NCBI GenBank assembly: GCA_020073385.1
Contig: JAIQFH010000021.1
Coordinates: forward strand, 1-64,000
Direction: 5' to 3'
DNA: 64,000 nt
Origin: Terriglobia bacterium
GTDB taxonomy: Bacteria > Acidobacteriota > Terriglobia > Terriglobales > Acidobacteriaceae
The notes beneath the pieces were generated by a model. It saw nothing but the letters and a program-made list of their open reading frames with translations. It was not told the origin of the DNA and ran no database searches. The position numbers were made by a program, and so were the translations under genes. Each line of letters opens with the position of its first letter. The first letter of the stretch is position 1. Below, piece after piece: positions 45,214 through 53,595 of this stretch.

Positions 45214-46881
45214 TCAGATGTTAGGGAGCAGATCAAAGTACTCATCGTCCTCGTTCTTTCCCCCTTCTCCCGCGCCCAACTGTTTCTCTGACTGGATAAA
45301 CTCGATGCGCTCAATCCACTTGACCATCTTGTAACCGAGTTGATTCTCGACACGCAGCCGTAGTGGCGCTCCATACACGTCCGGAAGCCGTTGGTCATTC
45401 ATCCGAATCGCAAGCAAGCATTCGGCCTTTAGTACATTCTCCAGGCTCTGTGTGTCGTAATATGGGCCACCGTAGAGTGCTTCGCCGAAGGAGAAGAAAG
45501 CCACCACTTTGGCTTCCGGTTTCGGGCGAACGAGGTCAATCAGCCTCTGCATCGGAATGCCGCCCCATTTGGCAATGCCACTCCAGCCCTGAATGCAGTG
45601 ATGCATTGTGATGTGCTCCACCACGCCCATCTTCTCGATGTCGGAGAGCGAAAGTACCACTGGGTTTTCAACCAGACCGCCGATTTGCAGCTTAAAATCC
45701 TGAAAGCCGCACTCGGCAAGACGTTTCCACTCCTCTCGCACCGGCATCTTTCCATTGGGCCAGAAGTACGGCGAGATATCCTGCTCCGAATAGTTCTGGT
45801 GCGGAACGAGCCGGTTCAACGTGAGTAGTTGCATAGGGTACGTCACGGACTTCAGTGCGTGTTGCAGACCACGCGGATGGTTCCATGAAATGTAGTGCGC
45901 CGCAATCCATGAGAGAACCACCACACCAATTCCCACGAATCCCAGATACATGCCCATATGCCCCTGATCATCCGTTCCCATCACGATGTGGTTCATGTTC
46001 CTCGCGAATCCTGTCATCACAACTAGCGTGACGTGCACCACGAGAAAGGCAAAGAAACTGAGCATGGTGAGGAAATGGATGGATCGGGCCGACTGCCTGC
46101 CGCCAAATATCTTGGCGTACCAGGGAAAGCGGTTCACCACTGCCGGTGACATAGCGATGCCCGTCGCAATGGCCAAGGGTCCGAAGACAAAGACGACAGT
46201 GAAATAGGCAATCTGCTGCAGGGCGTTGTAGCCATAAAAGCCGTTTGGCTCCCCAGGCATATGGAACGTCCCGTAGTGCACCCACGTATTCCAAGCCTGC
46301 AAAAGAACCATCGACGACGTAGGGACGATCCGCCGCCACTGCTCGGTATCGAACAGCATGATGATAAAGAAAATGCCCGTGAAGATGAATCCGTGAACGT
46401 CGATGAAGTGCCAAACCCGCGCAATGCCGATAGTGTGTCTGTAACCCGGCGTGCCAACAATGGGCGAAAGATAGCGGGCATCGTCTTTTGCGGTCCAGAT
46501 GCGGTCGCGCGGAACTTTGAGGGGTGTCAAACGGATCCATTCGCTTCCCGGAGTACAGTCATCATTGAAATAGAGACGAGGATGATCGAACAGGATCGAT
46601 AGGCCACTTCGAATCAGCAGCATCACAAAGAAGAAATTGAAAAAATGGCAGTAGCGCACCCAGAGCGGGAACCCGTGCGGTCCAACGAAGTTGTTGGGAT
46701 AAATCTGAGGCACCGGAGGAACGGCGGGCAGACCAGCTATCGCAACTTCAATCCAGGCGGCGAGGACCGCGGCCAGAACACCGGCTCCGATTCCGATGAG
46801 AATGGAGGGGCGAACCCAAATCCGGAAGCGGCGATCCTTTGGGTAGTGTACGGCGGCGTGTGCCGCATCGAAGGGAATCAT
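45214..46881 (-). CDS. Cytochrome b561-type domain fused to a molybdopterin oxidoreductase
   Basis: A 555-residue fusion. Residues about 20-350 hold six or so membrane helices with His residues suited to heme binding (WVRYCHFFNFFFVMLLIRSG, WHFIDVHGFIFTGIFFIIM, SIHFLTMLSFFAFLVVHVTL). Residues about 375-530 form a sulfite-oxidase/YedY-type domain, with the molybdenum-ligand Cys in MHHCIQGWSGIAKWGG (about residue 429) and VYGAPLRLRVENQLGYKMVK. The fusion would pass electrons between quinone, heme and the Mo centre. The ATG at 46881 is preferred; the longer frame to 46935 lacks support. It is divergent from the NuoG-like gene, with a palindrome between. Confidence 0.82.
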   Translation of the reverse strand: MIPFDAAHAAVHYPKDRRFRIWVRPSILIGIGAGVLAAVLAAWIEVAIAGLPAVPPVPQIYPNNFVGPHGFPLWVRYCHFFNFFFVMLLIRSGLSILFDHPRLYFNDDCTPGSEWIRLTPLKVPRDRIWTAKDDARYLSPIVGTPGYRHTIGIARVWHFIDVHGFIFTGIFFIIMLFDTEQWRRIVPTSSMVLLQAWNTWVHYGTFHMPGEPNGFYGYNALQQIAYFTVVFVFGPLAIATGIAMSPAVVNRFPWYAKIFGGRQSARSIHFLTMLSFFAFLVVHVTLVVMTGFARNMNHIVMGTDDQGHMGMYLGFVGIGVVVLSWIAAHYISWNHPRGLQHALKSVTYPMQLLTLNRLVPHQNYSEQDISPYFWPNGKMPVREEWKRLAECGFQDFKLQIGGLVENPVVLSLSDIEKMGVVEHITMHHCIQGWSGIAKWGGIPMQRLIDLVRPKPEAKVVAFFSFGEALYGGPYYDTQSLENVLKAECLLAIRMNDQRLPDVYGAPLRLRVENQLGYKMVKWIERIEFIQSEKQLGAGEGGKNEDDEYFDLLPNI

Positions 46882-46940
46882 GACTGAATCCCGAGGTGTG
46901 CTCCTGTTCCAGAACGCACTCGACCCTCCAATCAATAGCA

Positions 46941-46961
46941 GTATATCGTGACACGATATAC
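46941..46961. promoter_or_regulatory. Perfect palindromic operator between divergent redox genes
   Basis: The arms GTATATCGTG and CACGATATAC are exact reverse complements around a single A. It lies 60 bases upstream of the Mo-cytochrome b start and 65 bases upstream of the NuoG-like start, so one regulator could control both. The TATATCG core resembles PadR-type sites. The regulator is not in the window. Confidence 0.8.
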
Positions 46962-47025
46962 AATAGAGCCCTAGTCAAGTGACAAGCGATGACGACCCGT
47001 AATGCCACGACCCAAGCGATGACCA

Positions 47026-49440
47026 ATGGCTGACGTAACCATAACGGTCGACGGAAAGAAAGTAGTCCAATCAGCCGGGACGCTGCTGATCGAGGCCTGC
47101 AAGAGTGAAGGAATAGAGATCCCCTCCTTCTGTTACTACCCTGGTCTATCTCTGCAAGGTGCTTGCCGGATGTGTCTTGTAGAAATCGCCAAGATGCCGA
47201 AGCTGCAGACCGCCTGCACCACTTTCATCAGCGAGGGGATGGTGGTGACCACTCAGAGCGACACGGTCAAGCAGGCCCGTAGGGCAATGCTCGAGTTTGT
47301 GCTGCAGAACCATCCCTTAGATTGCCCTGTCTGCGATGCCGGAGGGCAATGCGAACTGCAGGACGCAACTCTCAGCTATGGCCCGGGAGAGTCCAGGCTG
47401 ATTGATCCGAAGAATCACAAAGACGAGCAGCAATGGTCTCCCATCGTGTATTTTGACCGGCCCCGCTGCATCATGTGCTACCGCTGTGTGCGGGTTTGTG
47501 GCGAGGGAATGGATGTATGGGCTCTGGGTATTGCCAATCGGAACTCAGCCCAGCTGATTGTCCCCAACAAAGGGGATTACCTGGAGTGCGAAGAATGTGG
47601 CATGTGCATCGATATCTGTCCGGTTGGTGCCCTGACGTCCGGTCCCTATCGTTACAAAACCCGGCCATGGGAAATGAAGCACGTGGCGACCATATGTACG
47701 CACTGTGCTGACGGATGTACCACGACCTTGGCCGTGCGTCCCAGCGAAACTGGAATGGAGATTGTTCGCGGGTCCAATCGGGATAAGAGCGGGATCAATG
47801 GCGATTTTCTCTGCATCAAGGGACGCTACGCGTTCGATTTCACCGCCCACGCCGAGCGGCTCAAGCAGCCGCTAATTCGTAAGGATGGTCGCTTGGTTCC
47901 AACGTCGTGGGAAGAAGCCTTCGCAACTGTTGCTGGGCGATTCCGCCAAATCCGAGATGAGTTTGGCGGCAAGACGATCGGAGTGATCGGCTCAACGCGC
48001 ACGACTAACGAAGAGAACTATTTACTGCAAAAGATCGCAAGGGTTGTCCTTGGGACCAACAATATCGATCACCACCGGACGGCGGATTTTCCCGCCTTCT
48101 TTCGTGCTCTTGCGGACAAACCTGGTACCACTGCCAGCATGAAGGACGTTTTCGAGGATCCCGCCATTCTGCTCATTGGCAGCGATCCGACGTATCAGCA
48201 TCCATTGCTCGCTTGGCAGATGCGGAACAATGTGAGGCTACACCACGCACGGCTTTACCTGATCAATTCAAGAGTCATCAAGCTCACCCGACAAGCCACC
48301 TGTTTCGCCCGTGTAGACGAAGGCAGCGAAGAGAGGGCGGTGGCGTTCCTCGGTGGGGACGATAGCGCGCGTGACAAATGCAGCGCGAATCCAGCGGACC
48401 GGAACGACCTGACTGCGCTGCGAGAAAAAATATCGACAGAAAAGAACCTTATCGTGGTGTGCGGTGCTGAATTGCAAGGAGGCGACATCGCTCGACTCGT
48501 CCGAGTCATGGCTGCAGCGATGCCCACCTGCAAGTGGGTTTGCCTGGGTGACTACGCGAACTCCCGTGGCGCTTCCGACATGGGGCTATACCCGGATTTG
48601 CTTCCGGGGTATACACCGCTTTCGGAGGGTGGCGAGTTTCGTGAGAAATGGGACGCACAGTTTCCCCAGGAGCCAGGTCTGAATCTGCTCCAGATCCTGG
48701 AAGGCTCCAAGAATGGATTGCTCAAGGCCCTATACGTCGTTGGTTCAAATCCCGTAGGCCGTTACCATGTCGACCCATTTGCGCTGCGTGCGACGTTCCT
48801 GGTTGTGCAGGATTTGTTCCTGACGGAGACTGCTCAGCTGGCGGATGTTGTTCTTCCCGCCACTTCAGCTTACGAGAAATCGGGAACTTTCACGAATACA
48901 TGTGGCGATCTCCAGAGATTGAAGAAGGCCGGAGATGTGGCCGGCCCCAAGAGCGACCTGGAGATCATAGCTCGCGTTGCTCAGTACATGGCTTATCCAA
49001 TTGAAAAGTTGGTCAGGCGTGGAGAAGGCATTCGCGCGGATGCGGGACAGTCACGAGGCGCTCAATCCGGCGAGGTGGATCGCCAGGCCGTGTGGACGGA
49101 AAGGCAGGACTTGGAACCACGGCTCGCCCCGTTTGACCCGAACGCAGTCCTGGACGAGATCCAGAGCGTTGTTCCTGCCTATCGATCTCGGCATGTTGAT
49201 TTTTCCGGCTTGACGCGGCTTGCCACGCTCAATCGAGCGGCTGGAGCTGAGGTACAGTTGATCACTTCCTCCAAGAATGATCTGTTCTCTTCAGGTAGCT
49301 TGGGTCGTTATTGTTCGGCTCTCAATAGCGTGATGGAAAGTCATCTTCTCTTGCCGTACGAACCAGATTCTGGTGACCGCGAACTTTTTGCCAAACCGAG
49401 AGAATGGAATGACCCTGGAAGCGTTCGCTCAGGCTCATAA
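47026..49440 (+). CDS. NuoG-like iron-sulfur/molybdopterin-fold subunit, stand-alone
   Basis: An 804-residue protein with the full NuoG cluster series: [2Fe-2S] CYYPGLSLQGACRMC, then CPVCDAGGQCELQD, [4Fe-4S] RCIMCYRCVRVC and CEECGMCIDICPVG, and the N7-type CTHCADGC. A molybdopterin-oxidoreductase fold follows (KDGRLVPTSWEEAF, VVGSNPVGRY, LPATSAYEKSGTFTN). NuoG is the large electron-input subunit of NADH:quinone oxidoreductase. No other nuo gene is nearby; the next genes are a small unknown protein and an SdhB-like protein. A partner other than complex I is therefore plausible. Residues 680-805 are less conserved. Confidence 0.88.
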   Translation: MADVTITVDGKKVVQSAGTLLIEACKSEGIEIPSFCYYPGLSLQGACRMCLVEIAKMPKLQTACTTFISEGMVVTTQSDTVKQARRAMLEFVLQNHPLDCPVCDAGGQCELQDATLSYGPGESRLIDPKNHKDEQQWSPIVYFDRPRCIMCYRCVRVCGEGMDVWALGIANRNSAQLIVPNKGDYLECEECGMCIDICPVGALTSGPYRYKTRPWEMKHVATICTHCADGCTTTLAVRPSETGMEIVRGSNRDKSGINGDFLCIKGRYAFDFTAHAERLKQPLIRKDGRLVPTSWEEAFATVAGRFRQIRDEFGGKTIGVIGSTRTTNEENYLLQKIARVVLGTNNIDHHRTADFPAFFRALADKPGTTASMKDVFEDPAILLIGSDPTYQHPLLAWQMRNNVRLHHARLYLINSRVIKLTRQATCFARVDEGSEERAVAFLGGDDSARDKCSANPADRNDLTALREKISTEKNLIVVCGAELQGGDIARLVRVMAAAMPTCKWVCLGDYANSRGASDMGLYPDLLPGYTPLSEGGEFREKWDAQFPQEPGLNLLQILEGSKNGLLKALYVVGSNPVGRYHVDPFALRATFLVVQDLFLTETAQLADVVLPATSAYEKSGTFTNTCGDLQRLKKAGDVAGPKSDLEIIARVAQYMAYPIEKLVRRGEGIRADAGQSRGAQSGEVDRQAVWTERQDLEPRLAPFDPNAVLDEIQSVVPAYRSRHVDFSGLTRLATLNRAAGAEVQLITSSKNDLFSSGSLGRYCSALNSVMESHLLLPYEPDSGDRELFAKPREWNDPGSVRSGS

Positions 49441-49648
49441 TTTGCCAGCCCGCTGGCTGGAACTGAGACGGCAATGCGAGGACATGGTGAGGCAACCCGA
49501 TTTTTGGTACCGCACAGATCTACGACAACAAGCCAGCGCCTTGGCGATCCACGCCTCCGATATTCTCGACTCAGCGCTTATTGATACAGCGCGGCGAAGC
49601 CTCGATCGTTCTGACGTGCCAGTGATCCCTACTGCCAAAGTGAAATGA
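49409..49648 (+). CDS. Small unknown protein between NuoG-like and SdhB-like genes
   Basis: An 80-residue soluble protein, mostly helical (LEAFAQAHNLPARWLELRRQ, LRQQASALAIHASDILDSAL). It overlaps the nuoG-like 3' end by 32 bases and ends seven bases before the sdhB-like start, so it is clearly in the same operon. It has no Cys in metal-binding spacing and no signal peptide. No family was recognised. Confidence 0.6.
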   Translation: MTLEAFAQAHNLPARWLELRRQCEDMVRQPDFWYRTDLRQQASALAIHASDILDSALIDTARRSLDRSDVPVIPTAKVK

Positions 49649-49655
49649 GATCTGT

Positions 49656-50405
49656 ATGAACGACAGAACGGTACGCTTTGTCATTCGGAGGCAAAACACT
49701 CCACAGTCAGAACCTTTCTGGGAAGAGTTCGATCTCAAGTGGCGGCCGGGTATGAATGTGATCAGCGGCCTGATGGACATCGCCATGAATCCCGTGAATC
49801 GCACGGGAAAACCGACAACCCCCATCGCCTATGACTCCAACTGTCTCGAAGAGGTGTGCGGGTCTTGCGCCATGCTCATCAACGGCAGGGCTGCCATGGC
49901 GTGCTCGTCGCTCGTGCACAAGCTCAAGCAACCGATTCGCCTGGAGCCGTTGTCACGCTTCCGTGTGATTCGCGACCTCGCAGTCGATCGAAGTGTCCTG
50001 TTCGAGAATCTGAAGCGTGTCAGGGCCTGGGTACCGATCGATGGCACATACGATCTGGGTCCCGGCCCGAGAATCTCTCAGGAAGAGCAGGAGCAGGCAT
50101 ATCCGATGTCCCGATGCATGTCCTGCTGTCTGTGCATGGAAGTCTGTCCACAATTCACCGTGGCTACGGGTTTTGTGGGCGCCGCCATCATCAACCAAGT
50201 ACGACTCTTCAACCAACATCCCACGGGAGCATCTTTGCAACGCGAGCGGCTGGAGTCCATGGCCGGGGACGGTGGAATCCACGAATGCAGCTACGCACAG
50301 AACTGCGTCCGCATCTGCCCGAAAAACATTCCGCTGACGCAATCGATCTCAAACGTTTACGGCCAGGTCATGAAACAGACGATTGTGGACCTCTTCCGGA
50401 AATGA
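49656..50405 (+). CDS. sdhB: SdhB-like succinate dehydrogenase/fumarate reductase iron-sulfur protein
   Basis: A 249-residue protein with all three clusters of the SdhB/FrdB family: [2Fe-2S] in SNCLEEVCGSCAMLINGRA and the following MAC, [4Fe-4S] in CMSCCLCMEVCP, and [3Fe-4S] in CSYAQNCVRICPKNIPL. This protein passes electrons from the flavin subunit to quinone. No sdhA or membrane anchor is adjacent, which is unusual. It ends the NuoG-like operon. Close resemblance to acidobacterial SdhB as I recall it supports the assignment of this tract. Confidence 0.9.
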   Translation: MNDRTVRFVIRRQNTPQSEPFWEEFDLKWRPGMNVISGLMDIAMNPVNRTGKPTTPIAYDSNCLEEVCGSCAMLINGRAAMACSSLVHKLKQPIRLEPLSRFRVIRDLAVDRSVLFENLKRVRAWVPIDGTYDLGPGPRISQEEQEQAYPMSRCMSCCLCMEVCPQFTVATGFVGAAIINQVRLFNQHPTGASLQRERLESMAGDGGIHECSYAQNCVRICPKNIPLTQSISNVYGQVMKQTIVDLFRK

Positions 50406-50710
50406 TGGCAGTGCTGCAGAACGAACCCGCCTCGATAAAGAGCTGTTTCCGCTGCGAGAGCGCGGCTTGGTCGGAACCTGTACCAACTCGAATTGCCTCT
50501 GCTACAATTCAGCACAGAGCATGGACAGATGCTCGGCGTCGCGATAGCCTGCGGACGGTTTTTGGCGGTGTTTCATACTGTCCATTTACTGTCCATTTCG
50601 CACCGGAAACTAGTTATATTCGGTGGAACGGATTGAAGCAGGCGAAACGGTTGACAGCAAGAGTAGACAGTAAACATGCGGGTTTCGCCCTAACCGTATG
50701 AAAAGCAAGA
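50406..50710. other. Intergenic region between sdhB and the split tRNA
   Basis: No gene is recognisable. Two direct copies of ACTGTCCATTT occur at about 50577-50602 (TACTGTCCATTTACTGTCCA). Such direct repeats beside a tRNA suggest part of an attachment or recombination region, but there is no integrase. Confidence 0.35.
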
Positions 50711-50908
50711 GGGGACGTAGTTCAGTTGGTTAGAACGCTGCCCTGTCACCGACTTCCGACACACAATCGCGATCGGGTATCCGCTGTTTCCTCGCAGAGC
50801 ACACCTTTAGCCCGCCAATTCTCTCTTACATTCGCACGGGCTGTTTCACTCAAATTAGGACACCTGTCACGCAGGAGGCCGCGGGTTCGAGTCCCGTCGC
50901 TCCCGCCA
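50711..50908 (+). pseudogene. Split tRNA-Asp: mismatched 5' and 3' halves
   Basis: The 5' half (50711-50749) starts GGGGACGTAGTTCAGTTGGT and ends in CTGCCCTGTCAC, including the GTC anticodon. The 3' half (50863-50908) repeats CCTGTCAC, then GCAGGAGG, GGTTCGAGTCCC and GCTCCCGCCA. The halves are separated by 113 bases. Joined at CTGTCAC, the anticodon stem (CTGCC against GCAGG) and one acceptor pair would not match, so the halves appear to come from two different tRNA-Asp genes. No functional tRNA is expected. Confidence 0.75.
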
Positions 50909-51343
50909 ACTTGGATCCGTCATTGCAGGTCGAATCAGTTCCGCTATCTCCGATTGCAGGTAACATCCGTGGCCCAACGAAGGTCGGAGAACTTGTGGGA
51001 GATTTTGTTGCCCTATAAGATTGCGGGCCAGTTCGTAGCCGGGGATTTGGACCCGTTTTGCCAGCTCGATGACTTCTGCTGTAGATAGCTCACCCGCGGC
51101 CAGAAGTGATAGCAACAGAATTAGACCGTCGGGGCCGACGAAGCGTTCGAGAGACAAGCCTTCCACTACACTTCGACCGCTCCGGAACACCTTCCGTAGA
51201 TCGTACCGGCAGGACTCACGATGAACCAACTGTAGCCCACTTAAAACCGTCGCACCGTGGTCGTCCTCCGAGGCGAGCCACTCCACCCAACCCTCGCTAA
51301 CGCTGGTGATGAGCTGAGCGCAGCAGGCACAATGCCAGCCCAT
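50867..51343 (-). CDS. Hypothetical zinc-ribbon-like protein running into the tRNA half
   Basis: From an ATG at 51343 the frame encodes MGWHCACCAQLITSVSEGWV, a likely Cys-pair start, and continues VVEGLSLERFVGPDGLILLL, then ELSTAEVIELAKRVQIPGYE. It resembles conserved acidobacterial hypothetical proteins. The C-terminal residues (WRERRDSNPRPPA) are read through the tRNA 3' half, so the native end has been lost and the product is extended by chance sequence. Function is unknown. Confidence 0.55.
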   Translation of the reverse strand: MGWHCACCAQLITSVSEGWVEWLASEDDHGATVLSGLQLVHRESCRYDLRKVFRSGRSVVEGLSLERFVGPDGLILLLSLLAAGELSTAEVIELAKRVQIPGYELARNLIGQQNLPQVLRPSLGHGCYLQSEIAELIRPAMTDPSWRERRDSNPRPPA

Positions 51344-51352
51344 AGAGTTGCG

Positions 51353-51409
51353 CAAGCCGCGCCGTAGGCTACCCGCAATGCCAAGAATGCGAATGGGTTT
51401 GTTTTCCAT
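51353..51409 (-). pseudogene. NADPH-dependent FMN reductase stub
   Basis: A strong site TTGGAGGAAGGC precedes an ATG at 51409 followed by MENKPIRILGIAGSLRRG, the N-terminal FMN-binding loop of flavodoxin-like NADPH-dependent FMN reductases. The sequence then runs in frame into the hypothetical protein starting at 51343. The remaining 150 or more residues of the reductase are missing. It is a deletion junction. Confidence 0.65.
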
Positions 51410-51438
51410 GCCTTCCTCCAAGAGCGTGCGAGCCACGC

Positions 51439-51942
51439 TTAGCGGCGCTTACCCAAGGTGCGCCCTTGGGGACCACCGCCAAGATCCGGAACTTCTTCGC
51501 CGAGCGCAGTGGCTAGATCGATTTGATGGTCCTGCTCCTGCACGAGGATCTGGCGAATCTGTTCCGCCATCGCGAATTCTCCAAGAGTTTCGCATTGCCG
51601 GATGCGATCGCGATAATTGCGAATGGTGTCGGTCTCGTTCTCGAGATCGTAGCGGAGCATTTCCTTCGGATCTTTCGATGTGCGTACCGGCTTGGGCGTA
51701 ACCGCTGGCATTTTGCCAAGGTAATCGATCTGGCGCGAGATGATCAGGGCATGATCGAGTTCCTGCTTGGCGTGGATCTCGAGCTGGGAGGCGATGTCCA
51801 TGTATTGGGCGCCGGTGAGCACTTGGGAATAGACTACGTAGCCGATGATGGCTTGATATTCGCGAGCAAGATCTTCGTTTAACAGCTCCGCTAGACGCTC
51901 GCGGGAAACTTCGTTTTCGTTGGCAGTAGACTTATCACCCAT
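51439..51942 (-). CDS. Ferritin-like/bacterioferritin-type protein
   Basis: A 167-residue four-helix protein. Residues about 12-140 carry Glu and His in ferritin-like spacing: LNEDLAREYQAIIGYVVYSQ, SQLEIHAKQELDHALIISRQ, YDLENETDTIRNYRDRIRQC and QILVQEQDHQIDLA. The E-x6-Y and E-x2-H arrangement in helices 2 and 4 fits a di-iron site. Iron storage or oxidative stress defence is likely. The start at 51942 has GAGGAG upstream. It follows the SDR gene on the same strand. Confidence 0.82.
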   Translation of the reverse strand: MGDKSTANENEVSRERLAELLNEDLAREYQAIIGYVVYSQVLTGAQYMDIASQLEIHAKQELDHALIISRQIDYLGKMPAVTPKPVRTSKDPKEMLRYDLENETDTIRNYRDRIRQCETLGEFAMAEQIRQILVQEQDHQIDLATALGEEVPDLGGGPQGRTLGKRR

Positions 51943-51980
51943 TCGAATTCTCCTCTCAATTGACGAACCAGATTGACGGC

Positions 51981-52706
51981 TCACCACCGGCCTTGGTGCG
52001 CACCACCGTCCACGTGTAGCACCTCCCCGGTAATGTTGCGGGCCTCGGTGAGGTAAACAAGGGCGTCCGCAATGTCCCTGACGCTGGAGATTGTCCCCAT
52101 TGGCGAGAGGGTCTTCAGGAAATCTTTCGATTCGTTTGTATGCATTGGAGTGTCGACAATGCCGGGTGCTACGGCGTTGAAGCGAATGTGTTGCTTCGCG
52201 TACTCGATCGCTAAGCTGCGAGTGATCGCTTCAATGCCGCCCTTCGTCATCATCGGCACGGACCCCAATCCGCCAGCAATTGGGTTAACGACCGTCGAAG
52301 CTGTGATACTGACGACGCTCCCACCTCTGTTCTCCTTAAGCATCTGCTTCACAGATCCCTGCGTCACGTACAGAAAACCCTGGAGGTTCACAGTCGAGAG
52401 CCTCTCGAAGTCTTCCGGCGTGAACTCCGTAAAAGGCTTGGCGAAGAAAATGCCAGCGTTATTCACCAGTGCGTCGATCGAACCAAACTTCGTGATCGCG
52501 GTCTCGACAACCTTTGCCGCGATCGGGATCTCCCCGATATTTCCAGCCACGAGGGCGAGTTTGTCAGACTCACGAAATGCGTCGGAACTGGTGATGTGTC
52601 GCGAGTTCGCCACTACGTTGTAGCCGCGTTCGAGGAATGCCTGCACCGCACCAGCGCCGATGCCTTGTGACGCTCCAGTTACGATGATTGTTCTCGTGCT
52701 TGCCAT
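51981..52706 (-). CDS. Short-chain dehydrogenase/reductase (SDR)
   Basis: A 241-residue classical SDR oxidoreductase. The cofactor loop is VTGASQGIGAGAVQ, the NNAG motif is LVNNAGIF, the catalytic Ser lies in VVSITASTVV, and the loop usually holding Tyr-x3-Lys reads VPMMTKGGIEA here, so the Tyr appears replaced by Met while the Lys remains. The C-terminus VLHVDGGAHQGRW is typical. The start at 52706 has GGGAGA upstream. The missing Tyr may reduce or change activity. It lies upstream of the ferritin-like gene. Confidence 0.85.
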   Translation of the reverse strand: MASTRTIIVTGASQGIGAGAVQAFLERGYNVVANSRHITSSDAFRESDKLALVAGNIGEIPIAAKVVETAITKFGSIDALVNNAGIFFAKPFTEFTPEDFERLSTVNLQGFLYVTQGSVKQMLKENRGGSVVSITASTVVNPIAGGLGSVPMMTKGGIEAITRSLAIEYAKQHIRFNAVAPGIVDTPMHTNESKDFLKTLSPMGTISSVRDIADALVYLTEARNITGEVLHVDGGAHQGRW

Positions 52707-52995
52707 GTCATTCTCCCTAATTGAGTCCTTCCAGACTCCTGTGGGTTCACACTGGTGTACTTGCATGTGCGATGCCAATCGCCGCAGCAGAGAACGTGTC
52801 CTTGTCACTTTGAATCTCGTGGAGCGGTCTGGAGGTTTTGATCGTGAACAGTCCTCGATCCTGGTTTTCTCGGATTGCGAAACCATGTCACGAAACGATG
52901 AAGTTCACGGTCTTAGCTATGAGACATTCCGCTGACTCCAGCAAGATCAACATGCTTCGCACTGTTCGGTGATTGCGTCAGAAGGAGCCTTCTTA

Positions 52996-53250
52996 ATGCC
53001 AAACGAGTCCCACAAAATAGATGGACAACAACTTGTCGAACTCACGCCCGACTTTGTTGGAGAGAGTCGGCATGAGTTCGTGGCCAGACTTGCTTACCAA
53101 CATTGGGAGAGGAGGGGCATGCCACTTGGCTCGCCTGAGATTGACTGGTTTGCAGCGGAACGAGCCGTATACGAGTCCCTGATCGCGTCTGGGTTGGTTT
53201 CGCCATCCGCAAGCAACCAACAGGACATGCAGCACGAGATATACCATTAG
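52996..53250 (+). CDS. DUF2934 small protein
   Basis: An 84-residue protein with RLAYQHWERRGMPLGSPEID and WFAAERAVYE, the DUF2934 pattern common in Acidobacteriota and Proteobacteria. It is probably a small helical protein of unknown function. AAGGAG precedes the ATG at 52996. Confidence 0.75.
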   Translation: MPNESHKIDGQQLVELTPDFVGESRHEFVARLAYQHWERRGMPLGSPEIDWFAAERAVYESLIASGLVSPSASNQQDMQHEIYH

Positions 53251-53371
53251 TGAATTTGGCACCCAGGAACAAAGATCGTTAGGGAGTGGACCCAGGTTCT
53301 CAGCACACCGCGCCGCCACCTTCACTACTGACCCCGACCGCACAAAGCTGTCGCGACCTAGAGTAAAGGTG

Positions 53372-53533
53372 TTACTTTGTCGCCCGCAGGTCGAGGCGCT
53401 TGAGAATGCCACTGGCCGCGTCGAGCAGAATGACATACGGCTGTGGCTGGCGGAGCGGCTGGGGATAGAACGCTATCAGTTCGCTCGAAATCCGTATCGC
53501 TTCAAGGGTTGACTCGATTTCATGGCGCTCCAT
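53372..53533 (-). CDS. Short hypothetical protein
   Basis: A 53-residue frame, MERHEIESTLEAIRISSELI then LLDAASGILKRLDLRATK. It looks protein-like and has an in-frame upstream extension to 53563. No family was recognised and the ribosome site is weak. It lies between the DUF2934 gene and a zinc-ribbon-like gene. Confidence 0.35.
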   Translation of the reverse strand: MERHEIESTLEAIRISSELIAFYPQPLRQPQPYVILLDAASGILKRLDLRATK

Positions 53534-53595
53534 GCTGGGGGATAAAGCCTTGTTTGATCTCATTAGTCCTCCTCGACCACGTTCATTGTTCCTAG

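Noticed and set aside
47026-50405. Part of a normal complex I operon
   Set aside because: No other nuo subunit lies nearby and the partner is an SdhB-like gene.
50750-50862. A tRNA intron in tRNA-Asp
   Set aside because: The insert is too short for a group I intron, and the joined halves would mispair in the anticodon stem and once in the acceptor stem.
50406-50910. A prophage or complete integrative element
   Set aside because: No integrase, structural or replication gene is present; only short direct repeats and tRNA halves remain.
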